Source: Larix sibirica (lineage: Eukaryota > Streptophyta > Pinopsida > Pinales > Pinaceae). Taken from it: DNA of 21,626 bases. Made by a program: the position numbers and the translations under genes. The stretch covers positions 4,064 through 25,689 of the forward strand of contig NWUY0300019483.1 in the NCBI GenBank assembly GCA_004151065.3, given 5' to 3'. Shown here piece after piece: positions 1-9,490 of the stretch. The stretch's first letter is position 1, and each line of letters starts with the position of its first letter. The notes beneath the pieces were generated by a model. It saw only the letters and a list, made by a program, of their open reading frames with translations. It was not told the origin of the DNA and searched no databases.

Positions 1-59
1 TTATTATTATTATTATGTTCATGTTATTTATGTTTATAACGTCTACTATCTGAAGATCG

Positions 60-552
60 ACATTTCTAAGGCCTTCAGGCTCCTCAACCTACTTGGCCAT
101 TATCTAAAAAGCATGAGCCTGAAAGAAAACTGCATGGGATGTGTGGCACCTCCACAGGCGTTCAGGCCCCCAAAAGTAGTTTATCTAAACCGCCCTTCGC
201 ATGATCCTGAAACCACTTACCGCCTCCACTGTTGAAATAATAAGCCCTTTGGTCATCCTATTGGCTCATCTCACCAATAAGCTCCTGCCACGTGTCTTAT
301 CCCTCAATGGCTAAAATAAATTGTTATTGCCCCGTGCCTAGTCGCCTCAATGAATGTACTATTTCCATCTGGCTATTTCATTTAATGCGCAAATTCAAGC
401 TTATAAATAGCCATCATGCTCCTCATAATTCAAAAATTTGAATTTCTTGAGAACTTTTTAGTGTTGCTGTGAGCTTCCTTCTCTATAAACTGCATTCATC
501 AGAGCTTTAATTCTCCCTCTTCATCGCATAGTATCCTCTGCAATATCTAGTC
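60..552 (+). promoter_or_regulatory. Promoter-like 5' flank of repeat copy A
   Basis: This non-coding stretch precedes the copy A reading frame and is matched by the flank upstream of copy B on the other strand. It contains an inverted pair of CCAAT boxes (TATTGG at 259-264, CCAATA at 274-279), a G-box CACGTG at 289-294 inside GCCACGTGTC, and a TATA box at 402-409. Several variants of the word GATCCTGAAAC/GAGCCTGAA recur between 65 and 215. The TATA-to-ATG distance of about 145 bases leaves room for a short 5' UTR. It reads as an RNA polymerase II promoter belonging to the repeat. A short (TTA)n run lies at 1-16. Promoter activity is inference; the motifs are seen directly. Confidence 0.5.
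402..409 (+). promoter_or_regulatory. TATA box of copy A
   Basis: The sequence TATAAATA lies about 145 bases before the likely start ATG at 553-555. Transcription would be expected to start about 30 bases downstream. The equivalent site in copy B has decayed. Confidence 0.5.
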
Positions 553-1863
553 ATGGATTCTGCACCGGCATCCCAATGCCTAAACCCTCAACTATAGCCT
601 TCGTGCAGAGTTACCACCTTGGAGACGCTTTAGTAGAATTTTTTGATACAATTACCTTCATTATAGACCTATACTAGGTTTCTAGGTGTTATCAAAGCAA
701 GATTCAAGATTATCGACATATCTATGAGTCAGGTTTTCCCATGGTGTTGGTCCCCAAAGTGCGCCATTTTCCCGAGCTAGTCTCCCAGTGCGTAGAACTC
801 TACTCGGTGGAGAAGAGTGTGGTAATAGTCCAAGATAGAACAATGGTGTGCCCAATTAATAAAGAATTCATCCAAGGGATGTTGGATATCACACCAGAGG
901 TACCCCACAAGCATTTTGATGAAGATTCTTTGAGCGCTAGATTCAAAGAGCTATCCGCGGAAGATAGGGAAAGCTTACTTATATCCCTTCTACCACCAGG
1001 AGTCGAAGTACCAATGCGGGAACTCCCTTTTAGGTCTGATATTTTCTCTAAAATCCCTAGAATTTCCATGGCTATGATTAGTTAAATTCTAGCCTACACT
1101 AGTGATCAACTATTCGATGAGATATTGTCTGGTTTGTTGTTAGAAATGAATCCCACCATTGTTGAGCCTATTATCAAACCTGATTTTGCCCAATTTCTTC
1201 CTGACATGATAAATGAGAATTTAAGCATTTTCTCTCTTGTTAAATATTTTAGGTGTCAGTCATATTTACTATATATGATATTTTACTTGTTTCCATAATG
1301 TTTTCCCTAATCACTCTTTGAGCCAGTCCTACACCATACTATTAATGACACATACAATGAAATTGTAAATAAGGTCATGTTTGATATTTACACCATCTTG
1401 TATGGCAGTCCTTCCTCTAGGTTGTTCCTTGAGTACACGAAATTGCTCCAGTTGAGTCTGTACTTAGCCATAGAGGGACTGGTTCCTTTTTTAAAATCAT
1501 AGAGCGATTGGAATTTATGGTTGTGAGCTTCTTCCCTACCGGCTCCCCACTTTCTTGACCCTTAGTATTTTTTCCCTTAAGTATATACAACAAATATTTG
1601 ATTATGACCAGATCCATTTTGGGAGAAATAAAAGCATAATAACATTCAATATTCAACAAGTAGTCGGTTCCTTTCTAGTCAAGATCTGTACAGCTCAATT
1701 GATTATTGAAGGGATACTAAATGCCTTGAATCTTCCCTTAGGATTCAAGTGGACTTATGATCCAAAGGGGGTCATTTCTAAGAAGTGGAAGAGGGTAAAC
1801 TTAGCAGAGTATGTGCATCAACCTTTGGAGCAGTTAGATAAAATTGCAAACTTAGAAAGATGA
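553..1863 (+). pseudogene. Copy A, N-terminal conserved domain (decayed)
   Basis: I do not recognise a named family. The likely start is the ATG at 553, just before Ala-Pro-Ala-Ser; copy B shows the same downstream residues but seems to have lost the ATG. The clearest open piece is 741-1085, with the word HFPELV followed by VVIVQDRTMVCPINKEF, closely matched in B. After a stop at about 1083 the frame continues with ILAYTSDQLFDE and KPDFAQFLPDMI. Coding then shifts frame several times before the open piece at 1555-1863, which ends with LAEYVHQPLEQLDK. The order of blocks is the same in B, so this was one long protein without visible introns. General resemblance to plant mobile-domain or transposon-associated ORFs is only an impression. 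It is a pseudogene because of repeated stops and frameshifts. Confidence 0.65.
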
Positions 1864-3184
1864 TGAGAAGTTTAGAAAATCCTTCAGCCACACTAGCAGC
1901 CTAAATCTCAAGTAATCCCAACTCCAGTTAAAAGTAATTTATGAATGAAGAAGTCTCATACAGAGGCCACTTTTGATGTGGAGATGGAAGGAACTGATGA
2001 GGAGAAGATAGAGTCCAAGAAACCAAGATTAGACCCACAATATACAATCATGGTTCATCAAACTCATTGAGAGGTGGCCTTGTCATCTTCCAAACCACCC
2101 ATTATGGTTGAAAAAATTCCAACATCTAAGTGGCCATAAGGACCAACAACATCTTCTGAATTTCCCCCTTTTAGAACTAGATTAGCAGGGTTGTTCTCTC
2201 AGATCATATATGAGAATGTTCATGTGAAGAAATATATGTTCCCTAAGGGAGAATTCTGTTAGGTGGACTACCTAGACCGCTATCAGTTGTTGACCTCCAA
2301 CAAGGCACTCTAAAAATGGATGTGTTGCATTCTACTCTAGATCAATATAGAGACACTCAGATGACATATAATTTGCATCCCTCTGGACAAACTCGAGCTA
2401 CATAGGAAAATAGGTGAGCTAATATCCAAAGATGTGTTAAAATACACCATAAATGTAAACAAGTTGCATAGCATGGTGAATAGACTGGAGAATCAACTAA
2501 AAAGTGAAAAAGTTAGCCAATAAGGCTAAGCAATTGAAGATCACATAGTTAGAAAATAAAGTTGTTGAAAGGGGTATGGTTCCTCTCAACCCTACCCCTA
2601 TGCAAGGTTTCTTAAAGGAAAATGACAAGGAAATTCAATTCTTGAAAAAGAGGTTAAATGTTCCAGCTTCCTAATGTACAAATTTTGTAGTTACTGACAG
2701 CACAAGAAGAAAAGGAGAAAATGGCGAGAATGGCACATGAGTACAAGGAAAAATCATAAATTTTAGAGAAAGAGATTAGTAGTCTTAAAGAAGAAAATTA
2801 CAAGCTCATGTCTGCAAAAGGTGCTACCTTGTTGGCATCCACCTCCACTAACCCCATCGATCAATTGGTCAAAATAATGGTAGACATGACCTTCAAAGAC
2901 GTATAACTCGGCAAGATCAGGGAGGATCTTAGAAAGCAAGAAGAAGAAGTGGAGTTCTTGAAGCAAGTAGGACATAAAAGAGATGTTGTAGTTTTGGACC
3001 TACAAAATACAAGAAACAAGCTGCAAAAGGAAGTTGAGTATCTCACCAAGGAACATTCTTGGATGTCCCCTTTGAAAGGGGCCAAGCATTTGGCATGTGA
3101 TAAAATAGTAGTGGTGGTGACAAAAAACTAGCATCACTTTTTCAATGCCCAAGATGAAAAGACCCTAGTAGCAAGTATGTGATG
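1864..3184 (+). pseudogene. Copy A, coiled-coil region (decayed)
   Basis: This continues the copy A protein. After 1864 comes an acidic stretch (DVEMEGTDEEK) directly followed by a basic patch (ESKKPRLDP, about 2011-2037) that could be a nuclear localisation signal. From about 2440 the translation is rich in Lys, Glu and Leu with heptad spacing (MVNRLENQLKSEK; MARMAHEYKEK; LRKQEEEVEFLKQ; NKLQKEVEYLTKE), as in long coiled coils. The last open piece is 2949-3131. Copy B carries the same blocks in the same order at 10300-11490. Many stops interrupt the frame. Homology with B stops abruptly at about 3180, where a 1.08-kb insert begins, and restarts at 4269. Function is unknown; a structural or Gag-like oligomerising role would be a guess. 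Confidence 0.6.
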
Positions 3185-4268
3185 GCAAACATCCCAGCTG
3201 GCCAACATATCCCTTATGCAAAAGATGGTAGGGTTCATTAAGCTTAGAACCTTACCCAAAATTGGTCTTCCCACTATACTTATCCGCCTCAACTAACTAT
3301 AACCCCAACCTTAATATTGCACGTTTGGACCTCCAGCGCCTATCATCGCACTGCTCACACATTTTTAACTCTCTTGCTACTCTGACTGCGATATAGGGTT
3401 AGAGTCGTCATTCTCAGGTTGAACAATAAGACCTGATTCCAACCATCCACTCTCGTCTAACTTTGCGATTCGACTGTGTATCAATGAACACGTTCAGATA
3501 ACCATGCATTTGGAACTCGATTCCTTTGGATTCAAAGACATCTATTGGAATACGCTACTGCAGTAGCCAAATTTGAGATTCTCTGTATGTAAACCATGCT
3601 TCTCTACGTATTTGTATGAATTAACACTTTCACACAACAATAGCTCTAATTCAATGAAATAAAGAATTACCTTTGTCAAACCATGACAATTGGTCTGCAA
3701 GTGAATACCATACACTCCAACTACAGGAAAATGCATTCAACACATATATTTTCAATCATTCACAGAGATCACTGGTAATTTCAGAAACTCATCATGTATT
3801 CAATATTATTTAGCTATACAGAAAACCGCACTGTGGCTTCAATCAAGCTCTCACTCTTGATCTTAGCTCAGAATCTCTTCATACCTCTAGCCTCTATCTC
3901 TCTCCCTCTTCTACCCTATTCCTCCTCCTCATTCGCATTACAATAGAGAAATCTAACACCTAACTAACTCTCCTCCACGAATGAAGGGATTTCTATTTTT
4001 AGAAAAAAAACAACCTCCTATTATTCTTCAACAAACTACATAATCTGGCTCTATCTCCTTGCAGGGAGTATCAAAATGCCTCGTATCCCTATTTTCCCTC
4101 AACAGTGACAACAAATCAACTCTGTCTACGTATTCAACAATTAATAAAACATTAATAAACAAATTTCTTCAAACTCTTGGACTGGCTATCCCTTTGTCAA
4201 GCCACAACATGTGACCATCCTGTCACATTGTTAGCTTTGTCATGATGCTCCTGCGTCAGTGTGTTACA
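3185..4268 (-). mobile_element. 1.08-kb non-coding insertion in copy A, possibly LTR-derived
   Basis: Copy B is continuous across this point while copy A is split, so these 1084 bases are an insertion. The pentamer TGATG is present on both sides (3180-3184 and 4269-4273) but only once at the matching place in B (as CATGACACC), which fits a 5-bp target-site duplication. Read on the minus strand the insert starts TGTAACACAC, like an LTR, but the other end reads ...GATGTTTGC rather than ...CA. A weak match to an initiator-Met primer-binding site (TGGAATCAGGTC) occurs on the minus strand near 3440. No coding domain was found; open stretches such as 3542-3736 resemble nothing. A solo or truncated Copia-type LTR is the best guess. 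Confidence 0.4.
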
Positions 4269-4377
4269 TGATGCCATAAGGACTTCCACCGAGCTCGAAA
4301 ATAAACCATAAATTTCTTTGACAGTTATGGACATCTTAAACTCCAAAACCAATGAAGAGTTGGAAGCTCTGGACATC
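4269..4377 (+). pseudogene. Copy A, short continuing segment
   Basis: After the insert, copy A resumes with ATGATGCCATAAGGACTTCC and runs to MDILNSKTNEELEALDI. This matches IDILNSKTNEEMNALAI of copy B (10178-10270 on the minus strand), including the non-coding-looking bases before it. The match ends between 4374 and 4380, exactly where an antisense gypsy reverse transcriptase ends, so this is a breakpoint. The open frame that seems to run on to 4734 is only the antisense of the gypsy RT. Confidence 0.65.
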
Positions 4378-4379
4378 TT

Positions 4380-5179
4380 GTTAGTAAAAGACTATACTTA
4401 TTTTTTGTTCTTGGGAATATCTATTAGATTGACAACATCCACTCTATCTAGGTCAATATTGACCCCTTCTTTTGAAACAATATGTCCAAGCAAGTTTCCT
4501 TCCATCATAGCAAAGAAGGATTTTTGGGGGTTCAATGATAAACCAAACTTTCTGCATTTTATGAAAGTTTGTTCTAGATGCTTCAAGTGCTCTTCATCGA
4601 ATTTAGAAAAAACAGTCATATCATCAAGGTATATAACGATGAACCTATCTTCCTCTCCTATAAAAATAATATCCATGGCCCTTTGGAAAGTTCCTCAGCA
4701 TTTATCAGATCAAATGGCATCTTGTCATACATGAAAGTTCCCCAAAGTGTGGTGAAAGCAGTTTTCTCCCTATCTTCAAGGTGTATAGGCGCCTGATTAT
4801 AGCCTGAGAACTCATCCAACATGGAAATTTTGGTTGATCCTACCACTTTCTAAAGAATGTGTTCCATCTTGGGGAGGGGATAGATATCTTTCAAGGAGCA
4901 CTTTTTTAGGTTTCTAAAATCCACACATAACCTAATTTCCCTGTTTTTCTTTCTTACTGGTACAAGGTTGGAAACCCACTCTAAGTATCTAAGGGGAATA
5001 ATTATTTTGGCATCTAACAACTTCCTATCCTCTTTTTCAATGATAGGTAGCAGAGTAGGATTAACCTGTCGTAGTTTTTGCTTCACTACTTTAGCATCTG
5101 GTATAAGAGGAGTTCTATGTTGTATTATAGATGTATCATAGGTTTTAATATCCTCATATTTCCAGGAAAAAACTATCAT
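4380..5179 (-). pseudogene. Gypsy reverse transcriptase, partial and broken
   Basis: This is the RNA-dependent DNA polymerase that would copy the element's RNA in cytoplasmic particles. The 5179-4850 piece holds the N-terminal fingers (LLDAKIIIPLRYLEWVSNL; CVDFRNLKKCSLKD; YPLPKMEHIL). A TAG stop follows, then 4846-4658 holds MLDEFSGYNQAPIH with the first catalytic Asp. A frameshift near 4680 leads to 4676-4398 with the catalytic YLDDM motif, then LSLNPQKSFF and GHIVSKEGV. The catalytic aspartates are present, but the protein ends at IPKNKK, followed by TAA and TAG codons, where the family normally continues through the RT connection into RNase H. The truncation coincides with the junction to copy A. 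Confidence 0.85.
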
Positions 5180-5659
5180 TGTATTTTTTTTAAAGAGTTA
5201 CATACCTCTGCTTTTGCTCAGTAGTTAGGAATTTAGAGAGCTTGATGTACATTGGATCTTCCTAGGTTCCAAGATTGAACTCTTCAACATCTTCCGTCTT
5301 TGGATGAAAAATAGGTTTGATAGGGATGTCATTTTTATTGAACAACTGCTCCAATGGTACCATTCCTTTGGGAATAAAATTGTTTCTCAGCTGCAGGATT
5401 TTGTGATTAGTAATCCTATTTTCCATTTTAGAAATAGTTGCGCTCCATGTCTGAATCTGATCTTTGTTTTCTTCTTCATTACCTTGATCAATATTAGTGA
5501 CTGAAAACTCATCGACCAATTCTAGAAAATGTTTGAGTTGAAGGTCGTCTTCAAAGACTTTCCAGTGCTTCACATTTCCTAGATTGGATGGACGGTACCA
5601 CAATTCGACCTCATATTTAAACTTTGGCTTCTTTGGTGGCTTGAAAGTATTCACTGCTA
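5180..5659 (-). pseudogene. Gypsy pol linker between RNase H and RT
   Basis: The open piece 5654-5262 continues the pol polyprotein between the archaeal-type RNase H and the RT. It includes YEVELWYRPSN, VKHWKVFEDD and FIPKGMVPLEQLF. From memory, comparable segments lie just before the RT in related plant gypsy polyproteins. It has no known catalytic role. Stops separate it from its neighbours, including a TAG after IPRDLNQ on the RNase H side. Its first residues are in the same frame as the end of the RNase H, so the two were one reading frame. Confidence 0.6.
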
Positions 5660-6173
5660 AGGATAAAGAATTATCCTATTGATTAAGATCTCTAGGGATT
5701 GAAGTTATGTTGAAGGTGTCAAAATAGTTTTCCATCAGATCCCAAAGCATATTTCTATAAGCTCTCATCTTTGGGTATCTCATTTGATAAATCCCTTTGA
5801 TTTGATTTATGACTAATTCTGAGTCTCCAAAGACAACCAATTTAGTTATCTTTAAATTTTTGACAACTTGGATACAAAGAATAAGAGCCTCATACTCTGC
5901 AACATTGTTGGTTGTCTCAAATTCCAATTTGTAGGACAAGGAAATCCTTTCTCCTAAGGGCGGAATCAAAAGGGCACCAACTCTTGATTCATCTTTGGTT
6001 AAGGATCCATCAAAGTATAAACTCCATACATGTTCACTTTTGTTCTCATGAATATGAGGTAGATCAAACTCAAAGTATTCTTCCTCAAAGGCTTCATTTA
6101 CCGATAGAATGCAACATCCCATGTCTTCGTCATTTGCATAAAGAAGGTAGTTATTTGGGCTATTTCTGATCAC
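5660..6173 (-). pseudogene. Archaeal-type RNase H of the gypsy element
   Basis: RNase H removes RNA from RNA:DNA hybrids. In the 165-residue piece 6173-5676, catalytic acids are seen at D55 (YFDGS), E93 (TTNNVAEYEAL) and D117 (VFGDSELV), followed by the IPRDLNQ motif. A TAG stop comes next, and the usual fourth Asp of the ADSLA-like motif reads as Asn (DNSLSLA). The TNN.AEYEAL signature points to the archaeal/plant-type RNase H (RVT_3 family) that Tat-lineage gypsy elements carry in addition to their own. It sits upstream of the RT here, not downstream as in textbook Tat/Ogre maps. It overlaps the end of the protease piece by 14 bases in another frame. Confidence 0.8.
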
Positions 6174-7056
6174 TTATGACATAAGTGAATTTATCCTCTC
6201 TATACAATCTCCTTGTTTCCCTTTCAAACATAGGCACATTGGCATACTTCATTTCCATTTGCATTGTGCCTTCTATATTTTTATCCCAACTCCTTGACAA
6301 CAACATACCATATTTAGTAGGTACATCTGCTACCATAACGTCCATCATAATGCTCTTAGTTGGGTGTTGTGCCAATGTGAACACTAGATCCTTTATCATT
6401 CCCACACATTTTCCCTTTCTGGAGTCAAAGTTGTAAAGATCATGGTAGGGTCTTGTTATTTCCAAACCAAGCTGCTCCATGATAATATTCAACATTAAAT
6501 TATGTGAAGCCTTAGAGTCCAACATAAAGTTATGCAACAACTTGTCAAGTATGCTAAGAATCACAAAGAAAGGGGTTGTGGGTTCATCTTTCTCATTCAT
6601 ATGAGGCCCACATTGGACATTGGGAGATTCATTAGAGATTTTTATGTTATCTAGTTGCTCCAGTGATTCAACCCCATTAAACAATTTATTAATTTGTCTC
6701 TAATCGACATGATTCTTAGCTATCTCGGTCAAACGGACATGGATATTAATCTTTCCCAATTCATGCTCAATATTGAAAGATGCAGGAATCTTATTAAGAT
6801 CTGTTTGACCACTCTCTGATGTTTTGGGCAAGGGATTATCAACTTCCTTGGGAATAAGAGAATTCTTGACTTCTTCAGTTTTGTCCTTTGAAGGGTGATT
6901 GGTTTTAGCAGAATTCAATGCATCAAGATTTTTCTCTTTAAACTGTTTTGCATGAGACTTTCTTATAGAAGGATTAGCAGGTTGATCGGTCACATGAGGT
7001 CTATGCATGAGGTAATACTTTCTTTCAAGCTTGGATTGAAGAGTATCTGCAAACAA
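6160..7056 (-). pseudogene. Gypsy Gag-Pol linker and aspartic protease
   Basis: The protease would cleave the element's polyprotein. The piece 7056-6700 is a hydrophilic, Lys/Glu-rich linker ending with LTEIAKNHVD; a single stop at about 6700 separates it from the same-frame piece 6684-6160. The protease core shows PFFVILSILDKLLHNFMLDSK and then ASHNLM, ITRPYHDLYNFDSRKGK and PTKYGMLLSRSW. The catalytic Asp-Ser/Thr-Gly motif reads Asp-Ser-Lys (residues 56-58 of the 174-residue piece), so the active site is altered and the enzyme would not be expected to work. The listed first Met at 6684 is not an ATG-supported start; the protein is internal to a polyprotein. Confidence 0.8.
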
Positions 7057-7329
7057 ATGATAATGGGATGATGATTAACCAAACTAATTTTATTGATGCT
7101 GGTATAGTTGAGCCGTATTGTATAGTAATGACCTTTCATAGTCATCCTGGGTCAGATGCATCAAACTTGATTCATCTTGCAACCAATTCATGTATTCTTT
7201 AGTTCGCTGATATTCTCCTGCCTCAAGAAATTCTACAAGATTATTGTTATTATTTTCCCTCATGGGAGGTTGAATACGCTACTCCTCGTTCCTCCTTTCT
7301 CTATACATCATCTGAGGGTTGTAAGGCCT
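7057..7329 (-). pseudogene. Decayed Gag C-terminal segment
   Basis: Translation on the minus strand gives a Gag-tail-like stretch (rich in Arg, Asn and Glu, e.g. PPMRENNNNN and EYMNWLQDESS) interrupted by stops. It joins the Gag piece ending at 7330 to the linker beginning at 7056. Nothing else is visible here. Confidence 0.4.
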
Positions 7330-8400
7330 TCAGAATTTAGTTGGATTTCTCAGCCCAATACCTTGAGGAGGTATGTTTGGGATATTTCCATCCATCTCCA
7401 TTATGGTCACCTTATTTGACAAATTCTTTATAATACGGGACATATCCTCAATTTGGGCCTCTTGAGAATCTTTTATAGTCCAAGAAGTACTAGTCTCCTC
7501 CTTTGATTTTCCTTTATATTTTGGATCTTGATCATTACTTGGCTTAAGTTTACCACCAACAGTCATGTTTCCTTCTACATCAATGGCATCATCTTGCATG
7601 ATGAGGAGGGTGGATGATCTTCTTTCTCTCAACATGATGTAAAAATATGATTGAAATACCCCAACATAAGTAACCTTCGCAGCTGCTTGAGTGGGTTTAA
7701 TATGTATAGGAATTTGGTTATACAACTTATTAAATAATGCATTAAAATCAACCACCGATTCAAAATTTCCTTTCTTGGGAACTGCAAAATCTGTTAAGTA
7801 GTACAGGTGATCTCACTTTTCTCCCCATTGTTTCATAAAATTAGATTATGATTCATCCACTGACCCAATTGAAGCAATAGGTAGTGCTCTAAACCTTTTT
7901 TGAACATCTCCTTCTAGATTTTGAGTAAATATTCTCATGTACACATTGTCATGTTCTATGAACAGATTATTAGTAAAATATTGGAAGGCATCCATATGAT
8001 CTTCAGCACAGGTCCCTTCCCACCGTCATATTTTGGTAGTAACTTGAGGTAGTTATCAGCTAGGTCATGTAGTTTTGGAGGGAGGTTTAAAGGTCCATGC
8101 CTCACTACAACCCAATGGTGAATCCGTAGTGGAGGTGGTGGTGGTGGCTGGTTTCCTCCTCCTCCAGCTCCTCCTCCTACTCCTCCTCCTTTGACTCCAT
8201 CCATTATATACTGAAGAATGATATTCTTGGCTTCAGGGGCAATGGGAGTTCTCAATTTATGAGGGATAGGCTGGGATGAGGACTCGCCACTTTCAGAAGT
8301 GATGATTGGGGGGTTTGGAAGATATACCAAAGGAGTATCAATATTTCTCAAATATGAATTTAGAATATCGAAATCTATGATTAAAGAAAGGTGGAGATAG
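7330..8400 (-). pseudogene. Gypsy Gag, broken
   Basis: Gag forms the particle that packages the element's RNA. The 8351-7956 piece has a Gly-run then Pro-run (encoded at about 8131-8190), followed by GPLNLPPKLHDLADNYLKLLPKYDG. A frameshift near 8000 moves the reading frame to AEDHMDAFQYFTNN and YMRIFTQNLEGD, and 7755-7330 continues with VVDFNALFNKLYNQIP. The order and motifs (AEDH..AF, F..NLEG, W/F..F) fit the retrotransposon Gag family. At least one frameshift and two stops break it. The initiator codon was not fixed, and no CCHC zinc knuckle was found. Confidence 0.65.
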
Positions 8401-8544
8401 GCTTCTAAAGGATGACCTGGTAATGGTGATTGGTACCTTCCACGATTGTTACTCTAGGAGACTAAATTTTCAAGATCTTGTAAGATGTGAAAATATTCAT
8501 GATTAGGTTTAGCTCCGATCTGCCTTATTCCAGGTGCCATAATT

Positions 8545-8562
8545 GCCTTTGTGGAGTCACCA
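8545..8562 (-). other. Candidate primer-binding site of the gypsy element
   Basis: On the minus strand this reads TGGTGACTCCACAAAGGC, starting with the TGG that pairs with a tRNA CCA end. It resembles the TGGCGACTCC-type primer-binding sites I recall from Tat/Ogre elements. Two bases (CC) separate it from a CA dinucleotide that would end the 5' LTR at 8565. The gag frame starts about 150 bases downstream, as expected. Confidence 0.45.
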
Positions 8563-8564
8563 GG

Positions 8565-9056
8565 TGAATAGTACAACAACACTCTGATTCTTCTTCACCT
8601 CAAGAATTCAGAGCATATGATTGTGACTGCCTCTAGGGAAAAATAACTCTGTTCCTTTGTTCCTCAACAAAGGCACCAAAAAATATGTTGGTCCCTGAGA
8701 TATTCCAAGGTTGTTTGGAATTATGCAAGGGCATTAGTAAATTTGTAAATGCTTGAATTTGGAGTTTTCTATTTAAGAAATAGACTTATGTTGTTGTATT
8801 CTATGCAAACTAGTTGAATCATCAAATTATGGACCCATGAAGCACAATATGTAATGGACAAAGGTGGGCATTTCTCTTGATATACCAGACATAAAGATTT
8901 GCTGAAAATTGAAATGATTGAATGAAAAAATAAGCAACAAGGCACTATTGAAGTAAATCTCATTCCCCATGCATAAAGAAAATGTACTGAGCATAAATAA
9001 TTCAGTAGTTAAACACATGTAATTGCAAACATCAAATGAGGCTCAAGGGGGCAACA
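8565..9056 (-). repeat. Candidate 5' LTR of the gypsy element (492 bp)
   Basis: On the minus strand it starts TGTTGCCCCCTTGAGCCTC and ends TACTATTCA, giving TG...CA ends next to the candidate primer-binding site. The second LTR is missing because the element is truncated, so the limits cannot be confirmed by comparison inside the window. Open stretches here (for example 8769-8963) look like chance. Confidence 0.35.
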
Positions 9057-9490
9057 TCTTTATTCCATATAACATATTATGAATAATCCACAACATATTA
9101 ATAGAAAAAGATAAGCATTCATCACGTCAAATGATCCAAATGTGGGACAAAAGGATGCCTCAAGAGCTTTACATTATATATCTGTGATCCAATTACATAG
9201 AACAAGAGAGATATGGAAGAAATGTAGCATGACACTGGACAAAAAGAGGATTATAGATTGATTGACCAAAAGGTCTAAATCCACCTCAACCAATTACATC
9301 AAAATACTCAATTGAAAGTCCTTGATATCTCTGAACATACAAAAAGAAAGAGGAATTACACTCTTTGCACTCAAAAGTATGATCCCATTTCTCATGTAAC
9401 ACTTTCCTTTTATAGCTTATGATCTTGATTTCTTGTTGTAACAGATTATGTTTGTTTGTTAGACTATGGCTTTTTTTGTTTCAACCAAAA
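9057..9490 (-). other. 3' UTR and flank of copy B
   Basis: This follows the last stop of copy B (TAG at 9491-9493) and clearly matches the plus-strand stretch 19892-20240 after copy A. Shared features are GGATTTAGACC, the small hairpin GACCAAAAGGTC (9264-9275), ATATATAATG and GAGGCATCCTTTTGTCC near 9140. The match weakens towards 9057, where the gypsy LTR probably begins. No coding sequence is seen. Confidence 0.6.

Larger units (their letters stand above)
4378..9056 (-). mobile_element. Ty3/gypsy (Tat-like) LTR retrotransposon, 3' truncated
   Basis: On the minus strand the order is a candidate 5' LTR (9056-8565), primer-binding site, gag, protease, archaeal-type RNase H, a linker, and reverse transcriptase. 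The element stops inside the RT just after the IPKNKK motif; the rest of RT, the connected RNase H, integrase and the 3' LTR are missing. Stops and frameshifts separate the domains, so the element is dead. The extra RNase H with TNN.AEYEAL and FGDSELV motifs is known from the Tat/Ogre lineage of plant gypsy elements. The left end abuts copy A, and the right end lies in the 3' flank of copy B. Confidence 0.75.

Noticed and set aside
4398-4734. Plus-strand frame running from copy A into 4734
   Set aside because: Only the first 20 codons or so match copy B; the rest is antisense to the gypsy RT YLDD region.
5660-6173. Possible host RNase H gene
   Set aside because: It lies between gypsy protease and RT on the same strand with polyprotein-like continuity and carries a stop and a missing fourth Asp; it belongs to the retroelement.
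8131-8190. GGN/CCN triplet run as a regulatory or CRISPR-like repeat
   Set aside because: It is a low-complexity Gly/Pro tract within the gag frame; no spaced repeat structure.
8565-9057. Copy B and the gypsy genes as one giant element with an extra ORF upstream of gag (Ogre-like)
   Set aside because: A TG...CA LTR-like segment with a primer-binding site lies between them, and no gag follows copy A after 20300. Not fully excluded.
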